17,701 nucleotides of DNA, from contig JASIJX010000046.1 in the NCBI GenBank assembly GCA_030049955.1, positions 1 through 17,701 of the forward strand, given 5' to 3'. Under the pieces are notes generated by a model that did not search any database, was not told the origin of the DNA, and saw nothing but the letters and a program-made list of their open reading frames with translations. This stretch comes from Acidobacteriaceae bacterium. Lineage in GTDB: Bacteria > Acidobacteriota > Terriglobia > Terriglobales > Acidobacteriaceae. This document shows positions 1 through 8,668 of the stretch, piece by piece (positions within the stretch are counted from its first letter, which is position 1; each line of letters starts with the position of its first letter). A program made the position numbers and the translations under genes.

Positions 1-159
1 GAGCAGACGAACCTGAGCTTCCGCGCAGACTTCTTTAATACCTTCAATCGCGTCAACTTCCAAACCGTCAGCACTTACGATCTTGCGACCAACTTTGGTG
101 ATGTTTCCAGCGCTTATCCGGCTCGGGAGATTCAACTGAGCATGCGGTTCACTTTCTAA
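1..159 (+). CDS. C-terminal end of a TonB-dependent (Oar-like) outer-membrane protein, partial
   Basis: Frame 1 is open from the first base to a TAA at 157-159 and encodes 52 residues. The segment LSFRADFFNTFNRVNF near its start and the final residues IQLSMRFTF* are typical of the last strands of the large CarboxypepD_reg/TonB-dependent barrels abundant in Acidobacteriota. The C-terminal Phe is the usual signal for outer-membrane barrel assembly. The 5' part lies outside the window, so the N-terminal domain and the ligand cannot be judged. The TPR gene begins 4 nt after the stop, which suggests co-transcription. The same family recurs at the other end of the window (14823-17701). Confidence 0.75.
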   Translation, partial: EQTNLSFRADFFNTFNRVNFQTVSTYDLATNFGDVSSAYPAREIQLSMRFTF

Positions 160-163
160 TCTT

Positions 164-1402
164 ATGTCGCCACTGCAGATGGGCCTGTTGCGGAAACCCA
201 CTCTTTTCTTCGCCCTTGCGGCGGGTTGCTTTCCTGCCGGCTCAGCGGCCGAAGGAGTGTGGGGTGTTGGATCAGCACCGCAGGCCCATCCAGTTCTCAA
301 TAAGAACTGTCCCGCGCAGGATGATCTGGATGCGGCCCTGGGTAAAGCCAGCCAATTGATGAGCCGATCGGGCTATCAAGACGCGGCTGCTCTGCTGCAA
401 CCGCTTTCGGAAATGAATTGTGATCCGCGGGCCAGCCTCTTGCTTGCGGCGGCCTTCGAGGGGCAGGGTGATGAGTCCGAAGCGACGGCTGTCTTGCGGC
501 GTGCGCATTCTGTTTGGCCCTCGAATAACAGCGTTGCAGCATCTCTGGCTCGCGACTACCTCGCCAGCGGCGATAAGGACCAGGCCGTGAAAGCCCTGGC
601 TCATTTCCAAGCAACTGCGAAAACACCGGAGCAGGAGATGGAAATGGCGATACTTGTGTACCTTGCGGCCAATCAGCCTCTTCGGGCGCAGACGATCGCT
701 GAGCAAGACTACAAATACTATCCATCTGTGCATTCTCTGCTGCTGCTGGCCAACACTTTGCAGATGCAGGGGCGTTACCCGGATGTTAACCGCCTTCTTG
801 GAAACAAAAGAGACAGGTTCGCCGATTCCGCGGAGTTTTTCGTGACGCTGGCTGAAAGCGAATTTGACGCGTCGATCTACTCTGCGGCCCGCAAGGATCT
901 CGAACGCGCAATTTCTCTGAATCCCAGGATGTATCAGGCACACTACCTGTTGGGCAATGTGCTGTTTAGAACGGGTGATGTGGATGGCGCGATTAGCGAA
1001 TATCGCCTGTCAATCGGGCTCGCTCCTGAACAACCTCGAACCTACTATCAGCTTGCGTTAGCGCTGCGATCAAAACAGGATGATGGCGGCGAGCTGAGAG
1101 CGCTTGAACAGGCGCTGACAGCCGACAGCCACTACGCGCCTGCGCAATGCGAGATGGGAAGGATACTGCTTGAGGAACATCATCCAGAAGACGCCGTGGG
1201 CCATCTCCTTGCGGCGATCCAGGACAATCCACGCCTCGAGAATGCCTATTTCCAGTTGGCCAAGGCGTACGCTTCACTCGGCGAGAAGGACAAGGCCGAT
1301 CAAGTCGTGAAGAGGTTGCAAGCCGTGAGGGCGGAGAACCGGCCCGGACAGAATAACGAGGGAATGAGTGGCTCTGTCGTCGATGAACCGAGAAGCCAGT
1401 GA
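164..1402 (+). CDS. Secreted tetratricopeptide-repeat protein
   Basis: The protein has 412 residues. An N-terminal hydrophobic stretch (about 12-29, ending AGSAA) looks like a Sec signal peptide, so the protein is probably periplasmic. The rest is helical with TPR-like repeats, clearest at about 222-255, 257-289 (YLLGNVLFRTGDVDGAISEY), 291-323, 325-357 and 359-390; weaker repeats lie at about 58-170. TPR arrays are protein-interaction scaffolds and no catalytic domain is visible. The ATG at 164 follows the preceding barrel gene by 4 nt but has no clear Shine-Dalgarno. An in-frame ATG at 179 is an alternative that keeps the signal peptide. Pairing of a TonB-dependent barrel with a TPR protein is common in Acidobacteriota, but the specific role is unknown. 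Confidence 0.85.
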   Translation: MSPLQMGLLRKPTLFFALAAGCFPAGSAAEGVWGVGSAPQAHPVLNKNCPAQDDLDAALGKASQLMSRSGYQDAAALLQPLSEMNCDPRASLLLAAAFEGQGDESEATAVLRRAHSVWPSNNSVAASLARDYLASGDKDQAVKALAHFQATAKTPEQEMEMAILVYLAANQPLRAQTIAEQDYKYYPSVHSLLLLANTLQMQGRYPDVNRLLGNKRDRFADSAEFFVTLAESEFDASIYSAARKDLERAISLNPRMYQAHYLLGNVLFRTGDVDGAISEYRLSIGLAPEQPRTYYQLALALRSKQDDGGELRALEQALTADSHYAPAQCEMGRILLEEHHPEDAVGHLLAAIQDNPRLENAYFQLAKAYASLGEKDKADQVVKRLQAVRAENRPGQNNEGMSGSVVDEPRSQ

Positions 1403-1449
1403 CTTGAAGTGATGGCGCTCGGCGAAGACAGATGGCTGCGGCCACTGCC

Positions 1450-1538
1450 AGCCTGGCATACGAGTTGGTCAGTCCGGTCTTTCCGCGCGCGGTCATTCAT
1501 CTCCAGCAGCCCTACCCTGGCAAGACATTCACCATTGA
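1450..1538 (+). pseudogene. Possible remnant of a GH92 alpha-mannosidase gene
   Basis: In the 205-nt gap between the TPR gene and glcD, the frame starting at 1432 reads AYELVSPVFPRAVIHL and then PYPGKTFTID. This resembles the segment near the C-terminus of GH92 exo-alpha-mannosidases (pattern Y-x-x-x-SP-x-F-x-x-x-x-IHL, then GKTFTI). The resemblance stops at about 1540, where the expected following residues are missing. It also does not extend clearly upstream of 1450. It is therefore read as about 30 codons of a decayed gene rather than a working one. The match is from memory of the family pattern and could be coincidental. Confidence 0.35.
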
Positions 1539-1607
1539 TGCCGACACGTTGCGAATCGTGTCTTTCGCTCTTGGGGATTCTCCTAATGCAGGAGAAGCCT
1601 TTCCATC

Positions 1608-3088
<1,481 letters not shown>

Positions 3089-3089
<1 letters not shown>

Positions 3090-4327
3090 TGACTACCGCA
3101 GCCGTCACTCTTGAACAGGGCCTGGCGCAACTGGCCTCCATCGCCGGCGCGGAGCACACCCGTATCTTCGGTGAAACCATCCGCGTAGCGCCTGCAGACG
3201 CGGGGCAGATTGCCCGGATTCTGACCTTCGCCAACGAAAACAGTCTCGCCGTTACACCCACAGTCAGCAACACAAAGCTCAGTTGGGGTAATCCCGTGGC
3301 CCCTGACATTCTTATCAACCTGGAGCGCATGAACGCCGTGCGCGAACACTCCTGGCAAGACATGACCTGCACGGTCGAAGCCGGCTGCACGTGGGACAAG
3401 CTGCAATCCACTCTCGCGCAGCACCGCCAGATGATCGCACTCGATCCATTGTGGCCGGAGCGCTCCACGGTGGGCGGCATCGTGGCTACAAACGACAGCG
3501 GCTCGCTGCGCCTGAAGTACGGCAGCCTCCGCGACCTGGTCCTGGGCGTGACCGTCGTGCTTGCCGATGGCACTATCGCGAAGAGTGGCGGCAAGGTCGT
3601 CAAGAACGTCGCCGGCTACGACCTCCACAAACTGATGACCGGCAGCTTTGGCACGCTCGGGATCATCACCGAGATCAACTTCCGGCTGCATCCGTGCGAA
3701 GAGACCACGCGCACCTGGACGGTTTCCGCGCCAGCGCCGGCGCAGCTTAAAGAGCCTCTGCGGACCTTGCTCGATTCTCAGCTTGCTCTATCCTCGGTTC
3801 AGATACGCGCCACCGGCGATGCTTGCTGGCTCGACGTGCGCATCGTTTCGCGACCCGAATCCGGACCGAAGAATGTAAACCGGCTCGAGAAAATCTTTGG
3901 CAATCTTCCGCTATCGGAATCCGGTCCCGCCGTATGGACTGCGCGCCAGCAGATCTTCGACACACCTGTCGCCACTGTGCTGAAAATATCTTCTTTGCCT
4001 ACCGAAATCTGCGCTCTCATCGCCGAGCAGCAACAGTGGGCAGGCGCTCACGGCGCGGAGATCGCAATTGCAGCTCAGGCCCCGGGCCTGATGTCGGTCG
4101 CGCTCGCTCCTGCACCCGGTGTCGTTCCAGACTTGATTGGCGCGCTCCGCATGCGTCTGCGTGAGAACGGCGGCAGTGTCGTGGCCCTGCAGTTTCCAGA
4201 TTCGCTTCGCGGGCGCTTCGACGTCTGGGGCTGCGACTCCAATGCGCTTCCGCTGATGCGGGAAATCAAGCGCCGCTTCGATCCCAACCGAATCCTCAAC
4301 CCCGGCCGGTTCGTCGGAGACATTTGA
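3089..4327 (+). CDS. glcE: Glycolate oxidase FAD-binding subunit GlcE
   Basis: This is the second flavin subunit of the GlcDEF complex, 412 residues from the ATG at 3089. That start shares its A with the glcD stop (TAATG), indicating translational coupling. The open frame extends further upstream, but that stretch lies inside glcD and is not homologous. The PCMH FAD-binding fold covers about 25-200, with STVGGIVATNDSG (126-138) and GGKVVKNVAGYDLHK (167-181) followed by GSFGTLGIITE, all GlcE hallmarks. The C-terminus contains FDPNRILNPGRF, a typical ending for this subunit. It acts with GlcD and GlcF on the cytoplasmic face of the membrane. The glcF frame begins at or just after its stop. Confidence 0.93.
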
Positions 4328-4332
4328 TATCT

Positions 4333-5685
4333 ATGACGCACGCTACGGTCCAGGATCCGCACCTGCCATCCAGTTTCGACGCCCATCATCCGCCAGAGCG
4401 CGAACACATTGACGACTGCGTTCATTGTGGCTTCTGTTTGCCCGCGTGCCCCACGTATGTGCTCTGGGGCGAAGAGATGGACTCGCCGCGTGGCCGCATC
4501 TACATGATCAAGAAAGCCGCCGAAGGCACGGCCCAGCTCGACGACCGCTTCCGCAAACATATGGACAACTGCCTGGGTTGCATGGCCTGCATGACCGCCT
4601 GCCCTTCCGGCGTGGAGTACAACAAACTCATCGAGCCAACGCGCGCGCAGATCGAGCGCAACGTGCCGCGCCCTGCCGGAGCCCAACTCTTCCGCAAGCT
4701 TCTGTTCGCCACGTTTCCGCACGCAGCGCGGCTGCGCTTGCTGGCGCTGCCCCTGCTGGTCTATCAGAAGACCGGTCTTCAAACCCTGGCTCGTTCATCG
4801 CGCCTGCTCAGGTTTCTGCCTAAGCGCATTCAAGCTATGGAAGCGCTGCTTCCCACTGTTCCTTCACGACCTTTTCAAAGATTGCCGGAAACAATCGAGC
4901 CGCAGTCGACGCCGCGACGCCGCGTAGGGATGTTGGCGGGCTGCGTGCAGCAGGTCTTCTTTCCGCATGTCAATGCAGCCACGGCACGGGTTCTCGCTGC
5001 CGAAGGGTGCGAGGTCATCATCCCCCAGGACCAGCCCTGCTGCGGCGCGCTCATGGTTCACTCGGGCCTTGAAGCTGACGCTGTCTCGTTCGCCAAAAGG
5101 ATGATCGCCTCCTTCGAAAAGGCTAATGTCGACATGATCGTCATTAACTCCGCCGGCTGCGGATCGACGATGAAGGAATACGGATACCTGCTCCGCGATG
5201 ACCCCGAGTGGGCCGCGCGCGCCGCCGCTTTTTCGGCCAAATGCCGTGACATTTCAGAAATTCTATGCGAACTCGAGCCACTCGCCCAGCGCAACCCGCT
5301 CAAGATGCGCGTCGCTTACCATGATGCCTGCCACTTGCAACACGCGCAGGGCGTGCGCGAACAGCCTCGCCGGCTGCTCGCAGCCATTCCCGGCCTTGAG
5401 GTCGCAGAAATTCCCGAGGGCTCGCTCTGCTGCGGGTCCGCCGGAGTCTACAACCTACTTGAACCCGAACCTGCGAACGCGCTGGGTGACCGCAAGGTGG
5501 ACAACCTTCTCCTCACCGGCGCCGAAGCAGTGCTCAGCGCCAATCCCGGCTGCCTGATGCAATTGATGAGCGGTCTGCGCCGCCGAGGTTGCAGCGCCAT
5601 GCCCGCATTTCACATGGTCGAACTGCTCGACGCTTCCATCCGCTGCATCTCCGCCACGGAACTGCTCAAACGGGAGAAGATCTGA
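4333..5685 (+). CDS. glcF: Glycolate oxidase iron-sulfur subunit GlcF
   Basis: The 450-residue protein carries electrons from the flavins of GlcDE to the quinone pool. Two ferredoxin-type 4Fe-4S motifs are complete: C29-x2-C32-x2-C35-x3-C39-P and C80-x2-C83-x2-C86-x3-C90-P. Two CCG (cysteine-rich) domains follow: C204 with CCG at 236-238, and C333 with CCG at 366-368. This order and length are those of GlcF. The ATG at 4333 lies 5 nt after the glcE stop with GGAGA at 4316-4320. A TTG at 4324 overlapping the glcE stop is in frame, but it is too close to that ribosome site. It is the last gene of the glcDEF operon, and the next 40 nt contain an imperfect inverted repeat. Confidence 0.93.
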   Translation: MTHATVQDPHLPSSFDAHHPPEREHIDDCVHCGFCLPACPTYVLWGEEMDSPRGRIYMIKKAAEGTAQLDDRFRKHMDNCLGCMACMTACPSGVEYNKLIEPTRAQIERNVPRPAGAQLFRKLLFATFPHAARLRLLALPLLVYQKTGLQTLARSSRLLRFLPKRIQAMEALLPTVPSRPFQRLPETIEPQSTPRRRVGMLAGCVQQVFFPHVNAATARVLAAEGCEVIIPQDQPCCGALMVHSGLEADAVSFAKRMIASFEKANVDMIVINSAGCGSTMKEYGYLLRDDPEWAARAAAFSAKCRDISEILCELEPLAQRNPLKMRVAYHDACHLQHAQGVREQPRRLLAAIPGLEVAEIPEGSLCCGSAGVYNLLEPEPANALGDRKVDNLLLTGAEAVLSANPGCLMQLMSGLRRRGCSAMPAFHMVELLDASIRCISATELLKREKI

Positions 5686-5686
5686 A

Positions 5687-5732
5687 GTTCACATGCGGGA
5701 TGCCGTCTTGAATTCGCATATATCCCGTGAAC
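5687..5732. repeat. Imperfect inverted repeat after glcF
   Basis: The left arm GTTCAC-atgc-GGGAT (5687-5701) is complementary to ATCCC-GTGAAC (5722-5732): eleven pairs with a 4-nt bulge in the left arm and a 20-nt loop. It begins 2 nt after the glcF stop. It could end glcDEF transcription, but no T-run follows, so a factor-independent terminator is doubtful. It also sits exactly where the malate synthase remnant begins, so it may mark a rearrangement junction. Confidence 0.35.
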
Positions 5733-6143
5733 GTCCCCGCGGAAATCTTCGATCGTCTGATGCCGCAGCCAAACCAGATTTCAAAGCAGCTGCCCTGCTA
5801 CAACCCCACGGCCGCTGACCTGTTACAAGTGCCGGATGGCGAGATCACAGAAGCCGGACTGCGGCAGAATGTTGCCGTGGGGCTCGGCTATGTAGAAGCG
5901 AGGCTGCGCGGCATCGGCTGCGTGCCACTGTTCAACTTAATGGAAGACGCCGCTACCGCCGAGATCAGCCGGGCGCAGCTTTGGCAGTGAGTGCATCGCA
6001 ATGCCAGGCTCAACGACGGTCGCATTGTTGATCTCTCGCTCATCGAAAGCTATATTGCCGCCGAACTGGCCAAGCAGAGGACAACAGTCGATGGCGCCCG
6101 CTACGCCGCTTTGAAAAATTACTTTGCCGAGACACAGGCATGA
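5721..6143 (+). pseudogene. aceB: Malate synthase A, C-terminal remnant with in-frame stop
   Basis: One reading frame from about 5721 encodes the C-terminal ~140 codons of malate synthase A (acetyl-CoA + glyoxylate to malate). It contains [31 protein letters not shown] and the signature [18 protein letters not shown]. The Asp of MED is expected to be the catalytic base, by analogy with malate synthase G. The codon after LWQ is TGA (5988-5990) where the family has Trp (LWQW-hhHGA). The same frame then continues with ARLNDGRIVDLSLIE and AAELAKQ and ends at TGA 6141-6143. About 390 N-terminal residues of a normal ~530-residue enzyme are missing, a TGA at 5709-5711 closes the frame upstream, and no ribosome site is seen. 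It is a recently broken gene fragment next to its metabolic partner glcDEF. Confidence 0.85.
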
Positions 6144-6208
6144 CAACTGGGGGCAGTGCGACCTCTACGTTGAGACCATCTGTCGGGAGACCGGCGGTGG
6201 AGGAATGT

Positions 6209-7318
6209 ATGTCGCCTCTGACGAGATTTCCATTCTCGCGCACGCTGTCTCTGATGCTGCCGCTTACTGGCGATGCGCCTGACAGAACCTGTGTAGCCCA
6301 ACCCTCTGTTGCAAACTTCAGCAACATTGAGACGCTGAGCAGCACCATCCCTGCCAACAAAGACGTGAACCCGCACGGCGTGGCGCGCGTTCGGGTAACG
6401 AAAGGCGCCCTGAGGGCCGGCAATTTCCTGATCAGCAACTTCAATAACAGCGACAATCTCCAGGGAAGGGGCACCACGATCGTGCAGATCACGCCGAGCG
6501 GGACGGTTAGTCTCTTCGCTCAGCTCGATCCCGCGGCAGTGTCGTGTCCGGGCGGCGTGGGACTGACAACGGCGCTGGTGGCTCTGCGCAGCGGATTCGT
6601 TGTCGTTGGCAGTCTGCCCACCACAGACGGCACGTCGGCCACGGCGCAAGCCGGATGCCTCATTGTCCTCGACAGCTGGGGTCGCGTCGTGGAGACACTC
6701 GATGGTCATGGCATCAATGGCCCCTGGGATATGACCGCGGTCGAAGGCGGAAACCTGGCAATTCTCTTTGTTACCAACGTTCTTAATGAGACGGTGGCCG
6801 CCAATGGTTCGGTGGTTCATCGTGGAACCGTCCTGCGTCTGCTGCTGGCTTTGCCTCCGGGCGGCGTTCCTCAGTTGCTAAACAGCTCGGTCATTGCCGA
6901 CGGGTTTGCGGAACGTACTGATCCGGTAGCGCTGGTCATCGGCCCAACTGGCGTTGCCTTCGATGAAGCTTCCGGAATCCTGTACGTAGCCGACACTCTA
7001 AACAACCGCATTGCGTCGGTTCCGGACGCGTTGTTCCGGTTCTTTCCGTCGGATCAGGGCTTCACCATTTCTTCCGGCGGAGATCTGAACGGACCGCTCG
7101 GTCTTGCCATCACGCCGGATCGCCAGCTGATCGCGGCCAATGGCGGAGACGGCAATCTGGTGCAGGTGAACCCGTTCACCGGTCAACAGGTTGGCGAGAA
7201 GCTGGTGAACAACTCCGACAACCCTCCGGGAGCCGAGGCTTTGTTCGGACTGATTGCGACGAACGACGGCGTCTATTTCGTCGACGACAACACGAATACG
7301 TTTAACCTCCTGAACTAA
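6209..7318 (+). CDS. Secreted NHL-repeat / beta-propeller-like protein
   Basis: The 369-residue protein has no recognised enzyme motif. Repeats of propeller type are visible: NPHGVARVRV (54-63) with GNFLISNFNN (71-80), GPWDMTAVEGGNLAILFVTN (171-190), PTGVAFDEASGILYVADTLNN (start about 246, NHL-like) and GPLGLAITPDRQLIAANGG (295-313), ending GVYFVDDNTNTFNLLN. A weak N-terminal hydrophobic segment (about 5-20) may be a signal peptide. The ATG at 6209 is chosen because GGAGGA (6199-6204) precedes it. An in-frame ATG at 6140 overlaps the stop of the malate synthase remnant (ATGA) and would add 23 unremarkable residues. NHL propellers are binding or scaffold folds, often extracytoplasmic. The substrate is unknown. 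The CuA cupredoxin follows after 86 nt. Confidence 0.8.
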   Translation: MSPLTRFPFSRTLSLMLPLTGDAPDRTCVAQPSVANFSNIETLSSTIPANKDVNPHGVARVRVTKGALRAGNFLISNFNNSDNLQGRGTTIVQITPSGTVSLFAQLDPAAVSCPGGVGLTTALVALRSGFVVVGSLPTTDGTSATAQAGCLIVLDSWGRVVETLDGHGINGPWDMTAVEGGNLAILFVTNVLNETVAANGSVVHRGTVLRLLLALPPGGVPQLLNSSVIADGFAERTDPVALVIGPTGVAFDEASGILYVADTLNNRIASVPDALFRFFPSDQGFTISSGGDLNGPLGLAITPDRQLIAANGGDGNLVQVNPFTGQQVGEKLVNNSDNPPGAEALFGLIATNDGVYFVDDNTNTFNLLN

Positions 7319-7325
7319 CCCATCG

Positions 7326-7361
7326 GGGAGCCGACGACTCGCTTCGGCGACACCGACTCCC
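7326..7361 (+). terminator. Imperfect hairpin between the propeller and CuA genes
   Basis: GGGAG (7326-7330) pairs with CTCCC (7357-7361) and CG with CG further in. An inner stem TCGC/GCGA (7339-7342/7347-7350) is closed by the very stable tetraloop TTCG. The middle of the stem is interrupted by an internal loop and no T-run follows. It starts 8 nt after the propeller stop, so it may attenuate or protect the transcript. A full intrinsic terminator is not supported. Confidence 0.3.
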
Positions 7362-7404
7362 TGCCCAACAACGAATCCAAACCACCAGACAAAGGGACTA
7401 AAGA

Positions 7405-7761
7405 ATGTTAAAGGTTATCCGCCTGCCGCTCCGTGTTTTCTCGTTTGTCCTTCTCTCTTACCCGGTTTTATGCCAGGATCCAGCACGCGTGATTGAAGTG
7501 CATGCCCATCGATACGCCTTTGAGCCTTCGAGCATTACCGTACAGCGGGGAGAAACGGTTCGGTTGCGGCTCATCGCCGACGATGTGCCGCACAGCCTGC
7601 TAATCGAGGCGCTGGGGATCAATGAAACCGCGTCGAAATCGCATCCTGGAGACATGGTCTTTACGGCTACCAAGACCGGCGACTTTCAAGGCCGTTGCGG
7701 GCGATTCTGCGGCAGCGGTCACGGCAAGATGCTCTTTATCGTGCACGTTACGGGAGACTGA
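7405..7761 (+). CDS. Stand-alone CuA-type cupredoxin, secreted
   Basis: The 118-residue protein has a signal peptide at about 1-23 (hydrophobic FSFVLLSYPVLC, cleavage probably before QD) and then one cupredoxin domain. The putative copper ligands are H63 (DDVPHS) and C98-x3-C102-x3-H106-x2-M109 in GRCGRFCGSGHGKM, the pattern of the binuclear CuA site of cytochrome c oxidase subunit II and nitrous oxide reductase. There is no transmembrane helix other than the signal and no oxidase genes nearby, so it is not a normal CoxB. The residue between the cysteines that is usually Glu (C-x-E-x-C) is Arg (C-G-R-F-C); that position contributes a backbone carbonyl, so CuA binding remains possible. Likely a periplasmic electron or copper carrier. 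The start ATG follows AAAGGGA at a suitable distance. Confidence 0.85.
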   Translation: MLKVIRLPLRVFSFVLLSYPVLCQDPARVIEVHAHRYAFEPSSITVQRGETVRLRLIADDVPHSLLIEALGINETASKSHPGDMVFTATKTGDFQGRCGRFCGSGHGKMLFIVHVTGD

Positions 7762-7815
7762 CCTGCCGCGTCGGTCGCCAAAAGGAGGCCACGATGGCAT
7801 TTTGTCTGGCCGCGC

Positions 7816-7861
7816 GGATGTCACCGGTTTGTCACTTAGGATGTCACCGGTTTGTCACTTA
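7816..7861. repeat. Exact 23-bp tandem duplication
   Basis: Two adjacent identical copies of a 23-bp unit (7816-7838 and 7839-7861), each beginning GGATGTCACCGG and ending TTTGTCACTTA. Each copy contains two TGTCAC boxes. It lies in the AT-rich region upstream of the response regulator and forms most of the proposed operator. Confidence 0.95.
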
Positions 7862-7868
7862 CTTGTCA
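7819..7868 (+). promoter_or_regulatory. Five phased TGTCA boxes: probable OmpR-type operator
   Basis: TGTCA occurs at 7819-7823, 7830-7834, 7842-7846, 7853-7857 and 7864-7868, giving centre spacings of 11, 12, 11 and 11 bp, about one helical turn. Direct half-sites on one face of the helix are how OmpR/PhoB-family dimers bind, and the next gene encodes such a regulator. The fourth box overlaps the proposed -35 element, as in PhoB-type activation. Autoregulation is inference. Confidence 0.6.
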
Positions 7869-7881
7869 AATAGCTTATTAA
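7852..7881 (+). promoter_or_regulatory. Predicted sigma70-type promoter for the regulator operon
   Basis: TTGTCA (7852-7857, one mismatch from TTGACA) and TATTAA (7876-7881) are separated by 18 bp in an AT-rich stretch upstream of the response regulator. The implied start near 7888 would give a leader of about 60 nt. Confidence 0.45.
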
Positions 7882-7892
7882 TCTGTCCGTTC

Positions 7893-7935
7893 TTCGCAAA
7901 ATTAGGCGAAAATCATCACACAATCTAAGATGATT
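7893..7935 (+). promoter_or_regulatory. Two small hairpins in the response-regulator leader
   Basis: TTCGC (7893-7897) pairs with GCGAA (7906-7910) across 8 nt. AATCATC (7911-7917) pairs with GATGATT (7929-7935) across 11 nt, a perfect 7-bp inverted repeat ending about 8 nt before the AGGTG ribosome site. The elements could be leader structure or a second protein-binding dyad. Confidence 0.3.
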
Positions 7936-7951
7936 GGCGGACAGGTGTGGG

Positions 7952-8641
7952 ATGAATTCGATCCTTGTCATCGAAGACGATGTGAATATTCAGCGCGTAC
8001 TTGAGCGGCTGTTCTCTGCTGAACACTACGATGTGAAGAAGACCTCGGAAGGGAAACAGGGCTGGGAGGCATTCGCCAGTTCATCTCCGGACGCGGTGAT
8101 TCTCGATCTGATGCTGCCGGGCATGTCCGGTCGTGAGCTGTGCCGTTCGATCAAAGAATCCTCTCCCGAGACCCCCGTCGTGGTTCTCAGCGCGATCAGC
8201 GACGTGGCGGATAAGGTCCTGCTGCTCGAACTGGGCGCCGACGACTACGTCACTAAACCCTTCAGCCCGCGGGAGCTGCTGGCCCGCGTCCAGGCGGCGA
8301 TTCGCAGGGCTCGCCGTATCCGCGTGCGGCCCACCGCGGCCTTCGGCGACGTGCAGGTGGATTTCGCGCGGATGCAGGCGACCCGGAAGGGCGCACCCGT
8401 TGTGCTCACGGCGCACGAATTCAAACTGCTGCGTTTCTTCATTGAGAACGCCGAGCGAGTGCTGACGCGCGACGAGCTGCTGAACGAAGTATGGGGATAC
8501 AATTCGTACCCATCCACGCGCACGGTGGACAATCAAATCCTGAAACTGCGGCAAAAGCTCGAACTGAATCCTGCTGACCCGGTGCACTTTTGTACGGTGC
8601 ATGGCGCGGGATACCGTTTTGTGCCGGCGCCGCAGCGGTAA
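7952..8641 (+). CDS. OmpR-family two-component response regulator
   Basis: The 229-residue protein has an N-terminal receiver domain (about 2-115) with acidic pair D9-D10, phospho-acceptor D52 (ILDLMLPG), S80 and K102 (YVTKPFSP). A C-terminal winged-helix DNA-binding domain of the Trans_reg_C type (about 130-227) contains LTAHEFKLLRFF, RDELLNEVWGY, RTVDNQILKLRQKLE and HGAGYRFVP. All family key residues are present. The ATG at 7952 is chosen because MNSILVIEDD matches the normal start of receiver domains and AGGTG (7943-7947) precedes it. A TTG at 7934 would add six odd residues. The histidine kinase follows after 27 nt, so the two form a cognate pair. The upstream five-box array is the likely self-binding site. 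Confidence 0.93.
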   Translation: MNSILVIEDDVNIQRVLERLFSAEHYDVKKTSEGKQGWEAFASSSPDAVILDLMLPGMSGRELCRSIKESSPETPVVVLSAISDVADKVLLLELGADDYVTKPFSPRELLARVQAAIRRARRIRVRPTAAFGDVQVDFARMQATRKGAPVVLTAHEFKLLRFFIENAERVLTRDELLNEVWGYNSYPSTRTVDNQILKLRQKLELNPADPVHFCTVHGAGYRFVPAPQR

Positions 8642-8668
8642 GCGGTGCACCGAAGGAGGCCGAGATTC

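Noticed and set aside
5727..5990. An 87-codon GTG-started frame as a small independent protein
   Set aside because: It is the C-terminal part of malate synthase cut by a nonsense codon, with no ribosome site; the frame continues as malate synthase after the TGA.
5988..5990. TGA as a selenocysteine codon
   Set aside because: The family has Trp here, not Cys, no adjacent SECIS-like hairpin was seen, and the gene lacks its 5' three-quarters.
7816..7861. The 23-bp repeat pair as a CRISPR array
   Set aside because: The copies are directly adjacent with no spacer and there are no cas genes.
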